Notes under the pieces: model-generated
Database searches by the model: none
The model's input: the letters and a program-made list of their open reading frames with translations, nothing else
Told to the model about the DNA's origin: nothing
Part shown: piece after piece, positions 57,625-64,000 of the stretch
Position numbering within the stretch: position 1 is the stretch's first letter
How the letters are laid out: the number at the start of each line of letters is the position of its first letter
Origin: Amycolatopsis sp. CA-230715
Lineage (GTDB): Bacteria; Actinomycetota; Actinomycetes; Mycobacteriales; Pseudonocardiaceae
Assembly: GCF_018736145.1 (NCBI RefSeq)
Contig: NZ_CP059997.1
Coordinates: 1-64,000, forward strand
Length of the DNA stretch: 64,000 nt
Reading direction: 5' to 3'
Translations under genes and position numbers: made by a program

Positions 57625-58830
57625 TCAGGTGTACCAGGTGGGCTCCGGAATTTCGTTCAGGAGCGCGTAGGCGCCCACTTCCCTGCGCTTGTAGGCCACC
57701 GGGTCGTGCAGGGAATGCGTCCGCAGGTTGCGCCAGAACCGGTCGAAGCCGTACTGCGACGCGCTGGCGCGGGCACCGGTCAGTTCGAAGATCTTCGTGC
57801 CGATCTCGAGCCCGGTGTCGATCGCGCGTTGCTTGGCCGCGGCGATGAGCACCGCGATCTCGCCGCGGGCGGCCGGGGTGAGGTCCTCCCTCGGCGCGTG
57901 CAGCACCGCCGAGATCGCCGCGCCCGCCTTGTCGGTCAGCGCCTCGACGGCCCACAGCTTCGCCTGCAGATCGCCGTAGGCGTCGAGGATGTACCACTCC
58001 TGCGCGGCCGATTCCTTGTCGTCGCCGCCGTAGGGCCACGGCCTGGTCCGGTCGCGGGTGTAGGCCAGCGCGGTCTCCAGCGCGCCTTGCGCGATGCCGA
58101 GGTAGAAGTTCGTGAACACGAGCTGGATGGCGGGCACGTTGAGCGTGTTGTAGGTCAGCGGGCGGAACGCCTTGTCGACGTATCCCGCCGCGCTCTCCCA
58201 CGGCACCCGCACCCCGGTGATGCTCACGCCGCCGGATTCGGTGAGCCGCTGGCCGATGTTGTCCCAGTCGTCGTGGAACACGATCCCGTCCTGTTTGGAC
58301 GGAACGATCGCGAAGATGTGGTCCTCGGTACCGGAAAGCACGCCCTCCAGCACGGTCAGGTCGGAGACCTTGCTCCCGGTCGAGAAGGACTTGTGTCCGT
58401 TGTAGACGATCTCGTCGCCCTCGTCGGTGATCGTCAGGTCGGAGTCACGGGGGTTGACCGCGCCGCCGAAGAACAGCTTGTTGCTGGTGTACAGCTCTTC
58501 GACCGCGGCGATCTGCGCATCGGTGGCCACCAGCCGCGCCGCCCACGCCCACAGGTAGTGGTAGCCGAGCAGCTGGCCGATCGAGCCGTCCGCGCGGGCG
58601 ACCTCGCGCGTGACGCGGTAGGCGGTCTCCCAGCTCTGCCCGCCACCTCCGTGTTCGGGCGGGCCGAGCAACGTGACAAGCCCGGAGTCCTTCAGTAGCT
58701 GCACTTCGCGGTGCGGTGTCTGGTTCGCGCGATCGCGTTCGACGGCGTCGACGGCGAGCTTGGCCGCGACGTCGCGCGCGGTTTCGAGCCATTCGGCTTC
58801 GGTGCGTACGGGGTTTTCGGTCGTGGTCAT
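57625..58830 (-). CDS. Flavin-dependent acyl-CoA-dehydrogenase-fold monooxygenase (DszC/SfnB-like)
   Basis: 401 residues from ATG 58830. The acyl-CoA dehydrogenase fold is present (LLKDSGLVTLLGPPEHGGGGQSWETAYRVTREVARADGSIGQLLGYHYLWAW, and YNGHKSFSTGSKVSDL), and the sequence pattern with YLWAW, LTESGGVSITGVRVPWESAAGYV and F-x-R-F-W-R-N-L-R-T-H-S-L-H-D-P-V-A-Y-K is that of DszC/SfnB-type monooxygenases, which oxidise organosulfur compounds with reduced FMN. A cysteine leader peptide upstream supports a role in sulfur scavenging. No FMN reductase gene lies nearby, so reduced flavin must come from elsewhere. Confidence 0.9.
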   Translation of the reverse strand: MTTTENPVRTEAEWLETARDVAAKLAVDAVERDRANQTPHREVQLLKDSGLVTLLGPPEHGGGGQSWETAYRVTREVARADGSIGQLLGYHYLWAWAARLVATDAQIAAVEELYTSNKLFFGGAVNPRDSDLTITDEGDEIVYNGHKSFSTGSKVSDLTVLEGVLSGTEDHIFAIVPSKQDGIVFHDDWDNIGQRLTESGGVSITGVRVPWESAAGYVDKAFRPLTYNTLNVPAIQLVFTNFYLGIAQGALETALAYTRDRTRPWPYGGDDKESAAQEWYILDAYGDLQAKLWAVEALTDKAGAAISAVLHAPREDLTPAARGEIAVLIAAAKQRAIDTGLEIGTKIFELTGARASASQYGFDRFWRNLRTHSLHDPVAYKRREVGAYALLNEIPEPTWYT

Positions 58831-58866
58831 GGCGGGCTTTCCGATCTACTCGGGCATGGTTCGCCG

Positions 58867-58888
58867 CCCCGGTTTTCGCGATCCGGGG
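58867..58888 (-). promoter_or_regulatory. Hairpin between leader peptide and DszC-type gene
   Basis: CCCCGG...CCGGGG with a 10-base loop, in the 82-bp stretch between the leader stop and the monooxygenase start; it may form part of the attenuation structure. Confidence 0.45.
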
Positions 58889-58912
58889 TTCAGGCGCTGC
58901 GGAGGAAGAAGA

Positions 58913-58987
58913 TCAAGCGGTACAACGACAACCGGCCACGCGGGCGAGGTCCACGTGGCGGCGGCGGGTCAGCGGGGTGCCGTCCAT
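58913..58987 (-). CDS. Cysteine-responsive leader peptide (24 aa)
   Basis: On the reverse strand ATG 58987 opens a 24-residue ORF: MDGTP, then LTRRRHVDLARVAGCRC and TA. The L-T-R-R-x-H-x-D-L-x-R-V-A block ending in C-R-C is the hallmark of the actinobacterial putative leader peptides placed before sulfur-assimilation genes. The two Cys codons lie near the stop, so ribosome stalling when Cys-tRNA is low would raise expression of the DszC-type gene 82 bp downstream. It is too short for normal gene finders. Regulation is inferred from the family. Confidence 0.85.
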   Translation of the reverse strand: MDGTPLTRRRHVDLARVAGCRCTA

Positions 58988-59054
58988 GCGTCCGAGTAGA
59001 GCAGCGGCCCCCTGCGGTGTCAACGAACGTCCGCGCGCTGGGAACACCGTCCAC

Positions 59055-59430
59055 TCAGGACGGTTCGGTCAGCAGGCCGCGAAGTGCTTCGGCGGTCCGC
59101 TCCGGCTGGTCCTCGGCGAGGTAGGTGTACGAATCGGCGACCGTCCGCGGCTGCGCGCCGAGCGCGTCCGCGTACCGGCGCGCGTGCTCGATCGGGAACA
59201 CGCGGTCCTCGGCGGCCCACAGCAGCGAGACGAGCACGGCGGAGTCCCGCACCAGCCGCCGCGCCGCCGCCGCGCTGTGCCGAGCGGAGACGCTGCCGAT
59301 GGCCTTGCGCCCGTCCCGGCGGATTCCGCCGTCGGTCAGCACGGGCCGGACGTAGCCGGTCATCGTCGCGGTGTCGATCGGGTACTTCGCCAGCCAGCCG
59401 TAGGTGTTGCGCCACCGCCAGGTCCGGCGA
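59055..59430 (-). pseudogene. Truncated alpha/beta hydrolase (C-terminal part only)
   Basis: The frame encodes about 110-125 residues (WLAKYPIDTATMTGYVRPV ... SLLWAAEDRVFPIEHARRYADALG ... ADSYTYLAEDQPERTAEALRGLL) matching the C-terminal third of the hydrolase at 37013, including the absent catalytic His. The nucleophile half is missing; sequence to the right (59430-59520) encodes unrelated residues and then repeats. So the 5' part has been lost or replaced, possibly by the repeat field. Confidence 0.65.
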
Positions 59431-59523
59431 TCTTGTCGACGGCGCGCACCGCGACCCGTTTCCCGCCGAGCGTCGCGGCCGGCTCCAGTTCGATGAACAG
59501 CAGTTCCGGTGTCTCCGCTGACG

Positions 59524-60151
59524 CCCCGAAGGTGGCCTTCGGGGCGCTAGATGCCCTGAGAGTCACAGTGATGTCGGGTGCGCGGCACGATGATCGGCGG
59601 CGTAGGTCCCCGAAGGCCACCTTCGGGGACCCTAGCGCCACTTTCACGGCCCTCGCTCACGCGCGGACAGGGCTGCGCATGCCCCGAAAGTGACCTTCGG
59701 GGCGCTCAACGCCGCACATCCACCCCTCGCACGCTCGACCACCACGACACGCCTGCCCCGAAAGTGACCTTCAGGGCGCTGGATTCCCCGAAAGCCACCA
59801 TCGGGGCACCCGAAAGCCCGCCGCGGATTGGAGCGGGCGGCGGCAGTGCGGTGCGAGGGTCGAATTCGCGGCGTCTACCGCCCCGAAGGTCACAGTGATG
59901 GCGGGTGCGCGTCGCGGGGTGCCGCGAGATCGGTGGCGGGGCTCCGCTTGGTCCCCGAAGGCCACCCTCGGGGACACTAGCGCCACTTTCCCGGCCCTCG
60001 CAGGCGTCCGGACACGGCTGCGCACGCCCCGAAAGCCACCCTCGGGGCGCTAGACGACACAAATCCACCCCTCGCACGCCCAACCATCGCGACGCGCATG
60101 CCCCGAAGGTGACCTTCGGGGCGCTAGATGCCCTGAAAGCCACCTTCGGGG
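59524..60151. repeat. Palindromic repeat field with an exact 345-bp tandem period
   Basis: Units opening CCCCGAA and closing TTCGGGG/CTCGGGG begin at 59524, 59608, 59682, 59756, 59786, 59953, 60027, 60101 and 60131, with degenerate half-units at about 59554 and 59881. Four consecutive units (59608, 59682, 59756, 59786) recur exactly 345 bp later (59953, 60027, 60101, 60131) with conserved spacers such as TAGCGCCACTTTC and CATCCACCCCTCGCACG, so the region is a diverged tandem duplication. No coding content. Confidence 0.88.
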
Positions 60152-60768
60152 CACCAGGAAGATCCCCGCCGAGGCAGCAGAAGCCCCCTACCAGAGCGAA
60201 GTTCGCGGCACCGGAGTCGCTGAAGGCCACCCCATGACATCTATAGGAGCATCCTTCGGGGACGCGCGCAGGTGGCGGCAGCCCGCCGCGAGAGCCGAGA
60301 TCCTGACACAGACCGCCCCAAGAGGAGCCTCCGGCGACATACACGACCCGACCCTCAGTAGGAGCATCCTTCGGGGCATGGTGATCCGGTCGGCCGCCTC
60401 GACGGGCACCGCGCCGGGTGACCACGATCGGTGAACTCCGGTACCCGGTCGCACCAACGACGTCACACTACGGCGGGTAGTCGACGCCAACAACTGTCCA
60501 TTGTGCACCAGTCGAGCACTCCGCTGAAATCCGAGTTATATTCAGGAAAGTTAAACAACGGTCAAGACATATCAGACCGGTTCTGTCACTGTAAGTAGCG
60601 GGTGCGGTGTCGAGTTCCATGATCGTCGCGGTACTTTTCCGCACGTCCCCGCGAGCCTCAACGACGTGGCCGCTCGGCGGGACCGGGCATCCGGTTCCCG
60701 CTGTCTTCCCACCCCCAAACGGTCAGCCGCGCCCATGCGCGCGTCGCTGGCGCCTTGGAGAGATCTGC
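60152..60768. other. 617-bp non-coding region with an 18-base direct repeat and low-GC end
   Basis: TAGGAGCATCCTTCGGGG occurs at 60244-60261 and again at 60359-60376. From about 60530 to 60600 the DNA is clearly lower in GC (GTTATATTCAGGAAAGTTAAAC), a likely promoter area for the gene pair at 60769. No credible gene seen. Confidence 0.55.
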
Positions 60769-61101
60769 TTGAAAGACACCACACCGCCGGCCTTCGCGGC
60801 ACCGTTCGTGCCCGCCCAGCCGACGGCACGGAGCCTGTCCCGCACGCACCGCACCACCGCGTTCTCGCAGCGGTTGCTCGTGCACTGGGACCCCGAGACC
60901 GGCTGGGCGCACCTGGCCGTCGCGGAACCGGGCGGCGCGAACCCTCGGTTCGCCGGATTCCACCGCTTTCCCAGCGGTGACACCGATTCGGTGCTGGCCG
61001 CGCTCACCGAAGCGGGCTGGGACGCTGGACAGCCCACCGAACTCGAAGACGGCATGCTGGGCGTCCGGGCCCGCCCCGGGCGCGAACGGGAGGGCCGATG
61101 A
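60769..61101 (+). CDS. Small protein (110 aa) coupled to a KAS III-like gene
   Basis: The frame is open from 60607, but TTG 60769 has GGAGAG seven bases upstream and gives a compact 110-residue protein. It is Pro-rich at the N-terminus, then shows a beta-rich part (RLLVHWDPETGWAHLAVAEPGG) and a helix (DTDSVLAALTEAGWDAGQ). I recognise no domain. The stop overlaps the start of the KAS III-like gene (ATGA), so the two products are probably needed together, perhaps as an accessory or carrier-like partner; it has no phosphopantetheine Ser motif. Confidence 0.65.
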   Translation: MKDTTPPAFAAPFVPAQPTARSLSRTHRTTAFSQRLLVHWDPETGWAHLAVAEPGGANPRFAGFHRFPSGDTDSVLAALTEAGWDAGQPTELEDGMLGVRARPGREREGR

Positions 61102-62153
61102 GATTCGACGACCTCCACCTCACCGGGATCGGCTGCCACCTCGGATCGCTGACCCCGGTCTCGGGCCCCGTGACCGCGGGAACGTACACACCGGAAGAAG
61201 CCGCGAAAACGGGCCAGCTCTCGACCTCGGTCGCCGACCGGCACGGCCCCGATCTCGCGGTGAGCGCGGCGCGGGAAGCGCTGCGCCACGCCGACGCCGT
61301 CTCCGGCGAGACCGTCCGCCCGTCGCTTTCCCTGCACGCCGGGATCTACTACGCCGGGATCGACTTCTGGCACGCCGCCTCCTACGTGCGCGACCAGCTC
61401 GGCATCGGGCCGTGGGCGGGGCTGGCACTGGAAATCGGCGCGATGAGCAACAGCATGGTCGCGGGCCTCGACCTCGCCGCCAGCGTGCTCAGCGGCCGCC
61501 CCGACCACGAAGACGTGCTCCTCACCGCGGGCGACCGCTTCGGCGATCCCGGTTTTCCGCACTGGAGCACCGATATCGGCATCGTTTACGGCGACGCGGG
61601 CAGCGCGATCGTGGTATCGCGGCGGCCGGGGTTCGCGCGGCTGCTGTCCGTGGCGTCCTTTTCCGACCCGTCGCTGGAAGGCCTGCAACGCGGCGCCGAA
61701 CCGTTCCGATCGGTCAGTTCCGCCGCGCGCACCCCGATCGACATCCGGCTCCGCAAGCGCCAATGGCTCGAAGACCGGGGTACCGACTACGTGCACACGC
61801 GCAACAGCGACGCGGTGACCACCGTGGTGAAGACGGCGCTGACCGACGCGGGCCTCGATCTCCCCGACCTGGCCAAGATCTGCGCCCCGCACTACGGGCG
61901 CCACCTGGTGCGCAGCCAGATCCTGCGCCCGCTCGGCATCGCCGAGGAGCAGACCATGACCGGGCTCGGCCTCCGGCTCGGGCATCTCGGTGCCAGCGAC
62001 CAGATCGTCGCGCTGCACCACCTGATGCGCACCGGCGAGGCGCGCCGAGGCGATCACGTGCTCCTGCTCGGGGTGGGGGTCGGGATGACCTGGACCGCCG
62101 CCGTCCTGCGCATCGAACGGGAGATCCCGCCGCCGGGCGGAATCGGGCGCTGA
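61098..62153 (+). CDS. 3-oxoacyl-ACP synthase III-like protein with altered catalytic residues
   Basis: 351 residues. The thiolase fold of FabH-type enzymes is visible: EAAKTGQLSTSVADRHGPDLAVSAAREAL, a core helix after EIGAMSNSM, LTAGDRFG, YGDAGSAIVVS, and a C-terminal half with ICAPHYGRHL and LGHLGASDQIVALHHLM. At the nucleophile position (normally Cys in A-A-C-x-G) it has S117; the His is kept (H265), and the Asn of G-N-x-S is replaced by H296. This pattern suggests an acyltransferase or other non-condensing role, as in KAS III-like proteins of secondary metabolism. Coupled to the small gene before it and followed by a terminator. Confidence 0.82.
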   Translation: MRFDDLHLTGIGCHLGSLTPVSGPVTAGTYTPEEAAKTGQLSTSVADRHGPDLAVSAAREALRHADAVSGETVRPSLSLHAGIYYAGIDFWHAASYVRDQLGIGPWAGLALEIGAMSNSMVAGLDLAASVLSGRPDHEDVLLTAGDRFGDPGFPHWSTDIGIVYGDAGSAIVVSRRPGFARLLSVASFSDPSLEGLQRGAEPFRSVSSAARTPIDIRLRKRQWLEDRGTDYVHTRNSDAVTTVVKTALTDAGLDLPDLAKICAPHYGRHLVRSQILRPLGIAEEQTMTGLGLRLGHLGASDQIVALHHLMRTGEARRGDHVLLLGVGVGMTWTAAVLRIEREIPPPGGIGR

Positions 62154-62160
62154 CGGCGTC

Positions 62161-62202
62161 CCGCCCGGCAGGACGTGCCACGACGCGCGTCCTGCCGGGC
62201 GG
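62161..62202. terminator. Bidirectional terminator
   Basis: CCGCCCGGCAGGACG and its exact complement (15-bp stem, 12-base loop) directly after the KAS III-like stop and 3 bp before the convergent XRE gene's stop. Confidence 0.88.
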
Positions 62203-62205
62203 AGG

Positions 62206-62487
62206 TCAGTCCCGTTCCGCCGCGAGCGCGGCGCTGGCCGCGCGCCAGCGGGCTTCCCATGCCCGCTCATCGCCGCCGCAGGCACGGACGAACGCCGTCG
62301 TCACGGCCAGGGTCGGCAGCTTCTTCCCGCCCGTGGCCTCGGACAACGTGCCCGCGGCGTAGTGCGCGCGCCGGGCGAGCTCGCGGAACGTCGGCGTCCC
62401 GGCGTCCACCCGCAGCCGCCGCAGCTCCGCCGCGAACCGCGTCACCGCACCGCCATCCTCGTCCAGCGGACGTTCCCGGCGCCCCAT
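62206..62487 (-). CDS. Small XRE-type helix-turn-helix protein (93 aa)
   Basis: 93 residues from ATG 62487 (GAGGGGG upstream); the frame runs to 62613 but the extra part has poor character. The sequence VTRFAAELRRLRVDAGTPTFRELARRAHYAAGTLSEATGGKKLPTLAVTTAFVRACGGDERAWEARWRAA is the N-terminal HTH normally seen at the front of long actinobacterial proteins that continue with ATPase or WD40 domains. Here it stops after the HTH, so it may be a stand-alone version or a truncated relic. Convergent with the KAS III-like gene. Confidence 0.8.
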   Translation of the reverse strand: MGRRERPLDEDGGAVTRFAAELRRLRVDAGTPTFRELARRAHYAAGTLSEATGGKKLPTLAVTTAFVRACGGDERAWEARWRAASAALAAERD

Positions 62488-62690
62488 CGCGAACCCCCTC
62501 GATCCGCGCCGATTGTTCGGCAGTGCCCCGGCCGGCGTCCAGCGCGGGCGCCCGAACAACCCGAACGCACTACACCATCGGCCGTACGCCGTAAGGCATC
62601 GGCAACATCCCATCCGGTGGAAGACCGCGGGACCCGGGGATATCGTGGTGTCAAGAGCCCATCCGAGGTCTGTCGCAAAGGAGCCGCGGT

Positions 62691-63209
62691 ATGTCCACCC
62701 CGTCCGAAAAGCCAGTCGAGAAGGCGATCCTCGCCGGTGGCTGCTTCTGGGGGATGCAGGACCTGTTCCGCCGTCAGCCGGGAGTGGTCTCGACGCGCGT
62801 CGGCTACACGGGTGGCACCGTGGCGAACGCCACCTACCGGAACCACGAAGGCCACGCCGAGGCCATCGAAGTGCTTTACGACCCGGCGGAGACGGACTTC
62901 CGGGCGCTGCTGGAGTTCTTCTTCCAGGTGCACGACCCGAGCACGAAGGACCGCCAGGGCAACGACATCGGCACCAGCTACCGGTCGGCGATCTTCTACA
63001 CCACCGACGAGCAGAAGAAAGTCGCCGAAGAGACCATCGCCGAGGTCGACGCCTCCGGCCTGTGGCCGGGCAAGGTGGTCACCGAGGTCGTCCCCGCGGG
63101 CGACTTCTGGGAGGCGGAGCCGGAGCACCAGGACTACCTGCTGCGGATCCCGCACGGCTACACCTGCCACTTCCCCCGGCCGGACTGGAAACTGCCCGCC
63201 CGCCACTGA
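62691..63209 (+). CDS. msrA: Peptide-methionine (S)-S-oxide reductase MsrA
   Basis: 172 residues from ATG 62691, preceded by AAAGGAG. The catalytic motif G-G-C-F-W-G has Cys18 as nucleophile. The other family blocks are VVSTRVGYTGGTVANATYRNHEGHAEAIEVLYDP, HDPSTKDRQGNDIGTSYRSAIFY and EPEHQDYL. It repairs methionine sulfoxide in proteins using thioredoxin or mycoredoxin. No recycling Cys pair is visible near the C-terminus, which ends in KLPARH. Single gene in the cytoplasm. Confidence 0.96.
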   Translation: MSTPSEKPVEKAILAGGCFWGMQDLFRRQPGVVSTRVGYTGGTVANATYRNHEGHAEAIEVLYDPAETDFRALLEFFFQVHDPSTKDRQGNDIGTSYRSAIFYTTDEQKKVAEETIAEVDASGLWPGKVVTEVVPAGDFWEAEPEHQDYLLRIPHGYTCHFPRPDWKLPARH

Positions 63210-63337
63210 CCGCGGCGATTCCGGCCGGATTTCCCGTATTCCGACAACGATCTCGCGCACCACGGTCGGGTGACGCGGAGAGCCGGAACCGCTGCCACGC
63301 CCTAATCTCGCGTCGACTTCGACGGGGAGGGTGCGCC

Positions 63338-64000
63338 ATGGCAGAGGGCAAATCGACCGCGCGGCCACGCGAACTGGGCAGGGGCGCGCGCAACCTGGTC
63401 GTCGCCGCGATCATGCTCGGCATGCTGCTGTCCGCGCTCGACCAGACGATCGTGGCCACGGCGCTGCCGACGATCGTCGGCGATCTCGGCGGCGGTTCGC
63501 ACCTGTCCTGGGTGGTCACCGCGTACCTGCTCGCCGAGACCATCATGACCGCGCTGATCGGGAAGTTCGGCGATCTGTTCGGCCGCAAGAAGGCGTTCAT
63601 CGCGAGCGTGGCGCTGTTCCTGGTCGGCTCGTTCTTCGCGGGATGGGCCGACCAGATGGGCACCCTCATCGCGTTCCGCGCGGTGCAGGGCCTCGGCGGC
63701 GGCGGGCTGATGGTCACCGCCGCCGCGGTGATCGCCGACGTGGTACCCCTGCGGGAACGCGGCAAGTACCAGGGTTTCATCGGCGCGGTGTTCGGCATCT
63801 CGACCGTGGTCGGGCCGTTGCTCGGCGGGCTGTTCGTCGACCACCTGAGCTGGCGCTGGGCGTTCTACGTCAACATCCCGCTCGGGATTCTCGTGCTCGT
63901 GATCGCCGCGATCGCGCTCCCCCGGGTCGTTTCGACGGCGAAACCCCGTATCGACTACCTCGGCATCATCCTGATCGCGCTGGCCGCCAGCGGGCTCACC
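63338..64000 (+). CDS. MFS transporter, DHA2 (drug:H+ antiporter) family, 3' truncated by window
   Basis: ATG 63338 follows GGGGAGG. At least 221 residues are visible and the frame is open at the window end. Motifs of 14-helix DHA2 exporters: helix 1 with LGMLLSALDQTIVATALPTIVGDLGG, motif A GKFGDLFGRKKAF, R-A-V-Q-G-L-G-G-G-G-L-M, and motif C-like GISTVVGPLLGGLFVDHLSWRWAFYVNIPLG. It would export drugs or endogenous compounds in exchange for protons. It is similar in type to the decayed fragment at 32190. Confidence 0.92.
   Translation, partial: MAEGKSTARPRELGRGARNLVVAAIMLGMLLSALDQTIVATALPTIVGDLGGGSHLSWVVTAYLLAETIMTALIGKFGDLFGRKKAFIASVALFLVGSFFAGWADQMGTLIAFRAVQGLGGGGLMVTAAAVIADVVPLRERGKYQGFIGAVFGISTVVGPLLGGLFVDHLSWRWAFYVNIPLGILVLVIAAIALPRVVSTAKPRIDYLGIILIALAASGLT

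Noticed and set aside
59524..60151. CRISPR array
   Set aside because: Units are palindromic and degenerate, spacers are similar to one another and duplicated as blocks, and no cas genes exist in the window.

Overview
The window is high-GC (about 70 percent) actinobacterial chromosome. It probably comes from a Pseudonocardiaceae genome, most likely Amycolatopsis. The evidence is the codon bias, GTG/TTG starts, several leaderless promoters, XRE(DUF5753)-DUF397 and mycothiol-type genes, a cysteine leader peptide of the actinobacterial LTRRRH...CRC type, DasR- and IdeR-type operators, and clusters of CCCCGAA...TTCGGGG palindromes that I associate with Amycolatopsis. The genus is inference. It reads as ordinary accessory/core-arm chromosome. 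I saw no rRNA, tRNA, CRISPR array, intact insertion sequence, prophage or large PKS/NRPS cluster.

Layout. 0-5.3 kb: the end of a peptide/nickel-type ABC ATPase, then an iron-box-controlled siderophore uptake operon (ATPase, lipoprotein, fused permease), then an N-formylglutamate amidohydrolase-like gene. 5.3-10.5 kb: two SDRs, a small gene pair whose second member (DUF6461-like) is frameshifted, and a TetR/NmrA divergent pair. 10.5-18.3 kb: secreted lipase, trypco1-like protein, MDMPI-type enzyme, secreted serine hydrolase, lipoprotein sulfatase and a large LuxR/NB-ARC regulator. 18.5-27.7 kb: an AurF-type diiron oxygenase with its ferredoxin-reductase partner (under CRP- and TetR-like sites), a sigma factor carrying a zinc finger, TetR, GH29 fucosidase, GrpB, P450 with a membrane protein, and RidA.

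27.7-41 kb: GNAT, a SnoaL/DUF3237 pair, two CrcB fluoride channels, an LCP cell-wall ligase, a decayed MFS gene, TatB, asparagine synthetase, a TetR/alpha-beta hydrolase pair and a run of small membrane proteins. 41-49.4 kb: a 1097-residue molybdopterin oxidoreductase fused to its own reductase, a GH18 chitinase with a DasR site, an M28 peptidase, then a non-coding stretch of palindromic repeats. 49.4-53 kb: a tightly coupled two-gene unit, a P-loop STAND-like ATPase plus a membrane-anchored periplasmic-binding receptor without transporter genes. This is the best candidate for an undescribed signalling or defence system. 53-58.8 kb: TetR/NmrA, XRE-DUF397, secreted serine protease and a DszC-type flavin monooxygenase preceded by a cysteine leader peptide. 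59-64 kb: a truncated hydrolase, a repeat field containing a 345-bp tandem duplication, a ketosynthase III-like protein with altered catalytic residues, a small XRE protein, MsrA and the start of an MFS exporter.

How genes work together: the siderophore operon is a complete importer apart from the siderophore genes; diiron oxygenase plus ferredoxin reductase form a plausible redox pair; SnoaL plus DUF3237, the two CrcB subunits, ATPase plus receptor, XRE plus DUF397, and the small protein plus KAS III are translationally coupled pairs. Several TetR genes sit divergent to the enzyme they probably control, with palindromes between them.
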